This document shows, one piece after another, positions 56,801 to 64,000 of a DNA stretch of 64,000 bases (the stretch's first letter is position 1; each line of letters begins with the position of its first letter). The DNA comes from Sciurus carolinensis. Lineage: Eukaryota; Chordata; Mammalia; Rodentia; Sciuridae. Under the pieces are notes generated by a model. That model was not told the origin of the DNA and did no database searches. It saw only the letters and a program-made list of their open reading frames with translations. The DNA lies in the NCBI RefSeq assembly GCF_902686445.1, contig NC_062217.1:173505098-173569097 (forward strand), read 5' to 3'. The translations under genes were made by a program, and so were the position numbers.

Positions 56801-59250
56801 GAAAGTGTTTTCCTTCCCACAACTGAAGAGCAAGAAGATGGGCAGGGCAGCCTCCTGCAGCCCCCTCCAGGAGCCTGGGCACGTGCGCGCAGGGCGTGAG
56901 CCCCCGACCTGGGACATTACGTGGGATGTGGTGTGGACTTACTCAGGTTTGCAGAGCAGAAAGGCTGTTAGGGAAGCCTGCAAGGAAACAGGCAGCGGGT
57001 GACCCAGGTGACTCAGAGCCTCCGTGTCACGTTCTGTCCTGGTGGACGCGTTTCCAGTGAAGGCAGAGAGGCTGCTCAGCTGACCTGTGCGGGTGGGCTT
57101 GTGGTGGCCGTGTCACCTGGGAGCCCTTCCCTACAGTGCTTGTGGCTACGGGGTTTCTGGAGCAGGTCAGGTCTGCGCACACGCAAGCTTTCTGCACGCT
57201 TCTCCGCATGCTTCCTGTCTTCTATACGCCTCCCCCTGGTGGTCCCGTTTCTGGTTGCTCTGTGACTGCCCTTCACTGCCCAGACTCAAAGCAGCGTCGG
57301 GGAGCCACCCAGGAAGTGGCACTTTGACTTGCTTGAATTCAGCTCACAGCTGCACCCTTGAGAGGAGCTTGCAGGGAAGCTTGGGTCCTAAGTGGGTTTT
57401 AAATGTGGACTGCGCCAGTCGGTGTCTGACCTCCAGGTCTTAAGACCAGGGCTGGTGTACTCAGCTGTGCCCCTCCATCTCGGCCCTGGTGCTTGGGTGC
57501 CCTCACATCTGTGCTGTCCTGTGCCACAGTTGGCATGTTGTTGTAGAGTCTAGCCAGACCCTGGGCTAGGGACTGGGTCACTTCTGAAACCTTGCTGCGA
57601 GGCCGATCGGCCTGTCCCCAGTGCGCCAGGACCTTGTGATTAGAGTCTTCGATACACCAAATCCCCATTCATTTCCGTGACCATCATGGTGAGGTGCACC
57701 CCACCCACACTGCAGCGGCCCCTGATCTGGAGTCTGCGGTGCGGCACCTGTGCAGGACAGTGTCATCTGAAGGTGGCTTGCGATCCAAGCAGCTCGGTTG
57801 CAAGGCCAGTCATGTAATTCCAGGGCAGCGTTCTCCGTTTGTCCGCGCGTGAGCCTGGCTGTGCAGAAACGGAGCAGCAGACCAGGCAGGAGACGTCGAG
57901 GTGTGGTTTTGAGCAACCGCGGCCCCGCTCCCAGCTGGACATGCAGACCGCTGCACCTTGTCATTGGGCAGAGCCATTTCCGCCTAACTGGTCATTAGCG
58001 CAAGAGGAACTGAGCCGTACGTGGGCTTCTGTTGAAGGTGACCCAGCATGGTTCTCCTGGGGAGACCCCGGGCCCTTGCAGCCCTTAGCGGGGGGCTTTG
58101 CTTCTCCCCAGTGTCTTCCTGCCAGCTTTCCCTTGGGGTGGGGCGGATGCCCTGCACCTCCTCTGCTGCCCTCCTGGGGCTGTGGAGTGTCGTGAAAGGA
58201 ATGCAGTGTGTCCTCCCTCCTGGGCTTTGACACCACATGGCTTTTCTCCAAGGACAACACTCCCCTGCCTGATCTTGAGGGGGCTCAGGGTGGGCTCAGG
58301 GCGAGCTGTGTGCTGATGTTCCTGATTCTCTGCTGGGAGGTTGCTGAGCTTGGCTTGCCTCGGGCTGGCTTGTGGGATCTGTTCTGTGTCCTGGACAGGT
58401 GCTCCTTCCACCCGTGAGGCTCCCACCTGACACGCCCACACCAGCAAGGGGCTCTGGGCCCTGCTGGAAAGCTGCTCATTAGGGAGGCAGGTGCTTTCCT
58501 CCTTCCGACCTGTTTCTGAGCATTTCTGTGGCACATGCTCCTGGCATGGAAATGGTTAAGAGTGAAAGGTTCAGAGCAGCGAAGATGCTTCTGGAAGGCC
58601 AGTTTAGCTGTGTGGCAGACCTGGGAAATGGCAAGTAGGGGAGACGGAAACATTGTCTCTGGGCCCCTTGCTTTTACCATGGTGAGGACTGGCCTCTGGC
58701 GCCAACCGAGTCATCCAGAACATTGTTATTTAAACGCTATTCATGCTAAAAGGGAGATGAAACGAAATTCACTTCATTTTTCAGAGGTCTCCAAATAGCC
58801 ATGAAGAATCAATTTTTTTCTGCCACCAATTAATGTCAGCCCCTCCTGTGACTTTAGGCGGATGCACAGCCATGCAGGAGGGCCTGCAGGCTCTGGGGTG
58901 CTCGGGACTGGATTGTAGTCAGAAACAGAAGCCCATGACATGCCTGCATCCCAAGCAGGCCTCGGCAGACCCCATGCTGGCCATGCAGGCAGACAACACA
59001 GGAGTGTCCAGCCCTGTGGTCCTCTTAGAACCCAGGATGGTGTCACATGCACACGCCTGTGGCTACTGCTGTTGGCAAGCACTATGAGAACCTGGCTGCC
59101 CAAGCCCCACCAGGCCTCTGGTCTGCTCCTGGGGTCCTGGCTGTGGTGTCCGTGTTGTTCATTCAGCAAGCAGGAGTGGTTTGGTCGAACAAACCATTTG
59201 TCCCTGGTGTGCTCCCTGAGGTCCCGCTGGCAGCCTCCCGGAAGGCAGGC
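53831..59250. other. Intronic sequence, no gene seen
   Basis: More than 5 kb of unique, GC-leaning intron. Many chance frames up to about 150 codons overlap on both strands, without domains. No LTR, LINE or SINE was recognised, although very old repeats could be missed by eye. Confidence 0.45.
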
Positions 59251-59500
59251 CTTCCTGTCTCCAGGGGGTCCCTGTGTGCAGGGAACATCGCTGTGTCCAG
59301 GGAAGGCCTTCCTGTCCAGGGGTTCCCTGTTTCCAAGGAACATCCCTGTGACCAGGGAAGACCTTCCTGTGTCTAAGGGGTCCCCCTGACCAGGGAAGGC
59401 CTTCCTGTGTCTGGTGGGGAAGGTCGCTGTATCCAGAGCAGGTCCCTGTGTCAAGGGAATGCCTTCCTGTGTCCAGGGGGTCCCTGTGTGCAGGGCACTC
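59251..59500. repeat. 19-bp minisatellite with trimer higher-order pattern
   Basis: Three related 19-mers follow each other: cttcctgtctccagggggt, ccctgtgtgcagggaacat, cgctgtgtccagggaaggc. The cttcctgt variant recurs at 59251, 59308, 59363, 59401 and 59463, with spacings of 57, 55, 38 and 62, i.e. two or three units with small indels. About 13 units are present, more diverged than the other two arrays. A 242-codon antisense frame crosses the array but is explained by repetition. Confidence 0.85.
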
Positions 59501-60655
59501 AAGCTTGGAGGAGAGGCGCCCTGGGTGTTCTTCTCTGGCTCTCAGGCCCTCTGAGCAGGCGCAGGTCAGATCCCTGGCTTCAGCCCACATCACGACTGCC
59601 TCTCTGGCCAGGACTGCAGCCTCACGGGTCCCCAGTGAACCTTTACGTTCTCAGGCTGCTACAGCCACCTGCCTCCTCGTGTCCCCATGCCTGGCCTCTT
59701 GGCTCTGCCACCATGGCCTCATCTCACACTGAGCTGCTCTCCCTGCTGTGACTGGGCTGCCTCCTCCGATTCTCAGGTGTCCTGGGCCCTCATGGTCCAG
59801 GACCTTGCCCTGCAGACCTGCCTTGTCCCCCTCCTCCTCCTGGAAAGGGACTCTGCCTCCTACCATGCTTCCTCCTCCAGGAAGCCTTCCTGGGCCCTCA
59901 GACCTTACAGTGCCCTCTGATGCACTGTCCACTGCAGCTCTGGACTCGAGGTGACACCAGCCTTCCTCTACCTGTGGAGGACGGTGTGCAGATGCTCTTG
60001 GTGACCATGGGGAGAAGACGGTGTGCAGCTTTCTGTGGCTTCTCCCTCTCCCTTTCTGGCAGGGCTGATAGACAATCATGCTGAAATTGCTGCTCTTCTT
60101 TTTTGGCAAGGGGGCAGCTGGTGGGTCCTGGTGCATTATCTTTGACTCACGAAGTTCTGCTAATGGGCTGGAGAACCCAGAGTCCCAGTGAAAACAGCCC
60201 TGAAGAGCTGACCGTCCCTGGGAGGCTCGGTGTCACCTATTCAGGGGAAAGGAAGTGCAGTTTTGCTTCAGTTCTGTTGAACTTGTCTGCGAGTCTCAGG
60301 AGCTTGTTTCCTCGCCTTGACCTAACTGAAGGTCCAGCTGATGGACGTGGACAGGAAGTGGACCTCATTGCTCATTCGCAGCTCAGGTTTTTGAACTCAT
60401 CAATTATTCCAGTTATAGACCTACTGCCTTTTCTCTGTTTTTGGCCTGATTTGGATGAAGCCTCTTGGTTCTGCTGCACCTCTCCTTGCTGTGTGATTAA
60501 TTTGGAGTGTTCTGTGACTTCAGGTGGCCTTTGGTGGTCAGGGAGCTGGTTCTTGATGTTGTCTGGGTGAGGAGTCAAGGTGGGCTACCGAGAGTCAGAG
60601 TGCTGGCCGAGCTGCCCACAGGGAGCAGCACAGAGCCCTGGCTGGGCCATCCCAG
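59501..60655. other. Intronic sequence, no gene seen
   Basis: Unique intron; nothing recognised. Confidence 0.5.
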
Positions 60656-60657
60656 CT

Positions 60658-60735
60658 GTGCTAGGGATTGCACCCCAGGCCTGGGGCCTCTGGTGTCCGG
60701 GCAGCTTTTCCCCCACCACGCCACCCGCCAGCCCC
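60658..60735 (-). repeat. ID SINE, antisense, diverged
   Basis: The words 'gtgctagggattgcacccca', 'ggcctggggcctctggtgtc' and 'ccaccacgccacccgccagc' followed by 'ccc' fit the reverse complement of an ID element ('gctggggattgaacccaggg', 'ctgagctacatccccagccc'). Divergence is considerable. Confidence 0.6.
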
Positions 60736-61126
60736 AGGCATCCAAACTATTTGCCTTCTGCTTCTGTCCTGTGGTCATCCTCTTATTAAAGCAAGGTCTA
60801 CATGGTTTTGAGAACTGTTTAAAGAGCTGCACCCAGCTCGGCTCCCACCTTTGCACTGGTTAAAGACAGGTGGAAGAAGAGGAGTGTAGTAATTAGAGGA
60901 ATGTGAACAGAGGGGTGGTGTTGGTTGGCTGCTCTAGGTAATTGTGGCAATTTTTTGTCTTGAAAGTAACCGTTGCAAAAGTGACATTAAATTACAACCC
61001 CAAGGAAGAGACCAGAAAGACATGGGCTAGTCCTGTGTGCAAACAGGTGGTGCTTCTGCTGTGCGTGAGACCTGCCAAATCCTTGTGCACATGCTCCTTA
61101 CTTGACCTCAAATCTCTTCTCTCCAG

Positions 61127-61260
61127 GCACTTGGCAGAATGGACATGGCTTGTGTCGTGAAGCTCAAAGTGCTGGAGAGCCCTCTGGGGAAGATAGAGCT
61201 GTCTGGCTGCGACCAGGGCCTGCACGGGATAAGGCTCCTGAGCCCGGAGACCTCCTCTGA
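61127..61260 (+). other. MGMT: MGMT exon 2 (first coding exon)
   Basis: The acceptor is 'cttctctccag' ending at 61126, and the donor is 'gtaagtgagc' starting at 61261. Both fit consensus well. The exon is 134 bases: 12 bases of 5' UTR (gcacttggcaga) and 122 coding bases. The equivalent human exon also begins a few bases before the start codon. Confidence 0.93.
61139..61260 (+). CDS. MGMT: MGMT N-terminus: O6-methylguanine-DNA methyltransferase, codons 1-40 plus two bases
   Basis: MGMT repairs O6-alkylguanine in nuclear DNA by moving the alkyl group onto its own active-site cysteine (Cys145 in human), a one-time suicide reaction. The 40 residues here align without gaps to the start of the 207-residue human protein; SPLGK at 14-18, ELSGC at 20-24, and QGLH at 26-29 are shared. 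Three of the four zinc ligands known from human structures fall in this exon and are all kept: Cys5, Cys24 and His29 (the fourth, His85, lies in a later exon). The start is the ATG at 61139, in good Kozak context (A at -3, G at +4). A second in-frame ATG follows at codon 3, also with G at -3 and +4. The exon ends in phase 2 (split codon GA|). The catalytic cysteine and the rest of the protein lie beyond this window. No frameshift or stop is present, so the gene looks functional as far as it can be seen. Confidence 0.95.
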
Positions 61261-61749
61261 GTAAGTGAGCGCCGGCCACCACGGTGGGCACCAGCTGAGA
61301 GCAACAGATGTGACCTGTTGGTCACAGGGTAACGTGGGGCCCACACTGCTGACCGGGCATTCCTTGTTGTCTGCCCACGCATTGGCCCCGCTCCATCTCG
61401 GTTAGCTTCGGGGACCTTGCCTCTGGCTCCAGGACCATGGATTCATGTGTACCTTCAAGAGGGGGTGACCGAGCACCGAACATCTGCTCTGGAAAGCCTG
61501 TGACGTGAGGACGTGCCTGGGAATTTGGTGTCTGGAAGATGCTTGCCTAGTCTTGCTTTCTTTAGATGCAGCCTGGGCTTTTGGTGAATGGGCCTGTGGT
61601 GAGTTTTGAGCTCCACTCTGGGATGCAGTGTCAGGAGTCAGGTGCCCTCCTGGAGCAGTGGGCACGGCCCGCAGGGAGAGAGGCGGCCAGTCCTTCAGCC
61701 TGACCCGGTGTCGCTATTCCCAGAGGACGCACTTCTCGCTTGCATGATC

Positions 61750-62290
61750 CTCACTGTATTTCTCTAATTGTGAAAACATAAAAGATGGAAAGCGCTCTCT
61801 AATGCTTTGTTCTGAAATGCAATATGGAACTCCCTCCACTCATTGACTGTGAGCAGTTGTGTTAAAATCCCAGTTCCCGTTACTCTTGACAGAAGGAAAA
61901 AAACCACCCACTCTTATGCTCCGTGTTTGTCTTAACTGGCTAATAAACACAATGCCAAGAACATTAGATAAAGAAAATACATAAGAAACATAAAAATTGA
62001 TTTTAATGGACCCCTGTCAGAGACGGCTATAATGAGCAGGAGTGTGGTAATAAATATCCGTGTTCCCCTCCACCGTCAGGGCTTTTCCTGTAGAGCTGCG
62101 TGTTACAATCAATATAGCCTTTTTTAAGACTAAAAAATAAGCAAACCTTTGAACTACATGAATATGCTCTTCAGTCTATGAGAACCATCTGGCTGCGGTG
62201 TTCAGAAAATCACAGGCACCAAATAATTTGTAGGGGAAAATGTCATTTTCTTTCCTTGCATGTTCAGTTGCTCAATAAATCATAGAAATT
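61750..62290. promoter_or_regulatory. AT-rich unique block in intron 2, candidate conserved non-coding element
   Basis: AT-rich, non-repetitive sequence with well-spaced TAAT/ATTA-type words ('gataaagaaaatacataaga', 'aaattgattttaatggaccc', 'accaaataatttgtagggga', 'gctcaataaatcatagaaat'). It contrasts with the GC-rich exon neighbourhood and matches no transposon that I know. A κB-like palindrome follows at 62298-62307. Regulatory function is inferred from texture only. Confidence 0.35.
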
Positions 62291-62297
62291 ATGGGTT

Positions 62298-62307
62298 GGG
62301 GGTTCCC
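62298..62307. promoter_or_regulatory. κB-like decamer GGGGGTTCCC in a G/C inverted repeat
   Basis: GGGGGTTCCC fits the NF-κB consensus GGGRNWYYCC at every position. It is embedded in a longer imperfect inverted repeat, 'gggttgggggttccccccac' + 'ccc' (62293-62315). A single decamer may well be chance. Confidence 0.3.
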
Positions 62308-62806
62308 CCCACCCCTTTCAGGGAAAAAGTAAATGTCCTCCTTGCAGCGAATTTGGGAAGAAAGTAAAAATCGGGCATTATAAGATAGGTTTGGTTAGGA
62401 GCCCGTTGTGGATCATGTGAGCAGAGTGAAGGGGCTTGATTTTGAATTTCTACTTGGGGAACTTTCTGGCTCAAGTGAGCATCAGATTCAGCTGTGAAAA
62501 CAATCACCAAGTAGTGGCCTCTTATAAGGTGCAGCGGCGGGGAGAGGCTAGGCCCCCTGGAACAGGCTTCTCCAGGGTCTCCCCAGGCTGCGGCCCTGCC
62601 CTGGTGCTGCAGGGGAGAGGAAGCAGGGACACAGACTCTGCTCCGTCTTCCTCTGACCTCCTTGGCTGCATGGAGCAAGGGAGGCAGCTGTCGGGTTCTG
62701 GTTAAAGCTGGGGCCCTGTGAGCACAGGGGAATGGAGTTCTGAGGGCAGCCAGCCGTGTGCGTGTGTGGTGGATTTTGTGAGGAGCATTTAAAAGCTCGA
62801 GAACAG

Positions 62807-62951
62807 CCAGGCGCTGAGTGACTGAGGCAGGAGGATCACAAGTTCAAAGCTAGTCTCAGTGAGGCCCTGTCTCAAATAAAAGGGACTGGGGATGTGACTC
62901 AGTGGTCAAGTGCCCCTGGGTTCAATTCCTGTTACTACCCCCCCACCAAAA
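62807..62951 (+). repeat. B1-dID dimeric SINE, sense, with target-site duplication
   Basis: A shortened B1 half ('ccaggcgctgagtgactgag', 'gcaggaggatcacaagttca', 'ccctgtctcaaataaaa') is followed by an ID half with pol III boxes: A-box region 'atgtgactcagtgg' and B box 'gggttcaattcct', then an A-rich tail. Target-site duplications aaaagctcgagaacag (62791-62806) and aaaagcttgagaatag (62952-62967) match at 14 of 16 positions. The B1 half has an internal deletion. Confidence 0.9.
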
Positions 62952-62999
62952 AAAAGCTTGAGAATAGTATAAAACCCAGAATTACGTTCTTGACATTGT

Positions 63000-64000
63000 G
63001 TTATTTTAAAAGAATGGTAAAAATTACATAGCAAACCTTCAATTTTCAGTGTATAATTCATTGAGCTTTGATGACATAACCAGCCATAGAACCACCACCC
63101 TAACCAAGATCTAGAACACCCAAAAGGTCCCCTCATGCCCTTCAATCCACAGTCGGTCATATTAGTAGGTCGGTCTTGGTCAAGTCTCTTTGTAGACACC
63201 TGTTCTCATTTCTCTGGATTAAACCCCAAGCTGGGGAGTGACTGGATCAGATGGCGGATATGTTTGGCTTTGTAAGAAATTGCCAGAATTTGCCCAAAGT
63301 GGCCTCCCTGCTTCCACCAGCAGCAGGTCTAGGTTGTTCCACCCTCCCTAGGACTGGTATCTGGTTTCAGGTGGGTGTGGTGTGCTGCCCCGTTGGTTGT
63401 GATTTGCATTCTAAGCCTTCCGTCCCTCTGGAATCAGGCTAGCAGAGGTTTTTGCCATTGATTTGTGGTTTCCCATCCAAGTACTTTGTCAGATCTGTGA
63501 GCTGTGATATATATAAATTTTTGCTTGCAAATTTGTTTTTCTGATAGACTTTTGATGAGAAGGTTTTAGTTTTGAAGAATTCAGTTTTACATTTAATGAT
63601 TTCTTTCTTCAAGAACTATTCCCTGCTATAATTTCACCAATATATTCTCCTGCAATTCTGGAAGCTTCTTCCTTGGTTTTTGTTTAGAGAGGTGACCCAT
63701 TTTGAGTTCCATTGTGAGCCACAGTTCATTTTTTTCTTAATCAGTTTTTTTTTCAGGATTTGTTGGAAAAAGCCCCCAGATTTTCCCCTATCGAATCACC
63801 TTGGTGCCTTTGTCAGAAGTCAGCGGCTGTGAGTGGGGTCCTGTCTGGGCACTGCTGGGCACACCGGTGCTTGTTCTCTGCCAGCTCACACTGCCTTGGC
63901 TCCATACCTTGGCGACCGGCCTTGAAATCGGGGAGGCGCGTACTCAGCCTCTCTTAAGGTCACCTGGTTCTAGGTCTTGTTGTAACACATCACCTCTAGA
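63000..64000 (-). mobile_element. Old LINE-1 (L1M type), antisense, runs off the window end
   Basis: Reverse-complemented L1 landmarks occur in order: 'aattttcagtgtataattca', 'ccaccaccctaaccaagatc', 'gatttgcattctaagcc', 'ttttgatgagaaggttttag', 'ccattttgagttccattgtg', 'atcaccttggtgcctttgtc' with 'agaagtcagcgg'. These follow the old L1 3' UTR and distal ORF2 read backwards. No coding frame survives. Confidence 0.7.

Larger units (their letters stand above)
5670..61126 (+). other. MGMT: MGMT intron 1 (about 55.5 kb)
   Basis: The intron is bounded by a GT donor at 5670-5671 and an AG acceptor at 61125-61126, the latter preceded by a pyrimidine-rich tract (aatctcttctctccag). MGMT is known for very long introns in mammals. 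I found no additional MGMT coding exon within it, which agrees with the human arrangement in which exon 2 holds the start codon. Its contents are listed separately: transposable elements, three minisatellites, candidate regulatory blocks and a CpG-rich patch. Confidence 0.85.
61261..64000 (+). other. MGMT: MGMT intron 2, beginning only
   Basis: Starts at the GT donor at 61261-61262 and runs past the end of the window. Contents: unique sequence to about 61750, an AT-rich block, a B1-dID SINE and an old antisense L1. The next MGMT exon is not present. Confidence 0.85.

Noticed and set aside
58774..59502. A 242-codon antisense open frame
   Set aside because: Its first third is the 19-bp minisatellite and the rest is low-information GC-rich intron. 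No domain or splice pattern is visible.
62880..62930. A tRNA gene, suggested by A-box and B-box words
   Set aside because: The boxes belong to the ID half of a B1-dID SINE; no cloverleaf with an anticodon stem can be drawn. The same applies to the other ID copies.

Overview
This is mammalian nuclear DNA carrying the 5' part of MGMT (O6-methylguanine-DNA methyltransferase) on the plus strand. It holds about 5 kb of upstream intergenic sequence, the CpG-island promoter and non-coding exon 1 (ending at 5669), a first intron of about 55.5 kb (5670-61126), exon 2 with the start codon (61127-61260), and the first 2.7 kb of intron 2. The only coding sequence I can support is the first 40 codons plus two bases of MGMT. 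Most long open frames here are chance products of GC-rich or repetitive sequence.

The interspersed repeats point to a squirrel-family rodent (marmot, ground squirrel or relative). They include several B1-dID dimeric SINEs (a B1 half joined to an ID half), single ID elements, and a LINE-1 family with a characteristic 3' end. Older mammalian layers are also present: MaLR/ERVL-type LTRs, MIR fragments, a MER20 hAT transposon and decayed L1M copies. The exact species cannot be read from the sequence.

Layout: 1-5040 intergenic, with a decayed LTR; 5040-5680 CpG island, GC-box array and exon 1; 5800-16950 mostly unique intron with one AT-rich block that resembles a conserved non-coding element; 16955-24830 an LTR, then an old antisense L1 split by a younger sense L1 that keeps its target-site duplication; 24830-27600 GC-rich; 27600-32200 another old antisense L1 plus SINEs; 32750-36960 an LTR, AT-rich sequence and a hand-counted intronic CpG-island candidate; 36965-40097 an antisense L1 with an internal 67-bp x 11 minisatellite; 40100-48600 unique sequence, MER20 and a 25-bp x 20 minisatellite; 48600-61126 an L1 fragment, an LTR, SINEs and a 19-bp minisatellite; 61127-61260 MGMT exon 2; then intron 2 with a SINE and an old L1 that runs off the end.

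I found no new multi-gene system, CRISPR array, tRNA or rRNA gene. The points most worth a second look are the minisatellite that arose inside an L1, the intronic CpG island, the one-directional GC-box array at the promoter, and several AT-rich blocks that may be regulatory. Family names, alignments to human MGMT and all counts come from reading by eye and from memory, not from a search.
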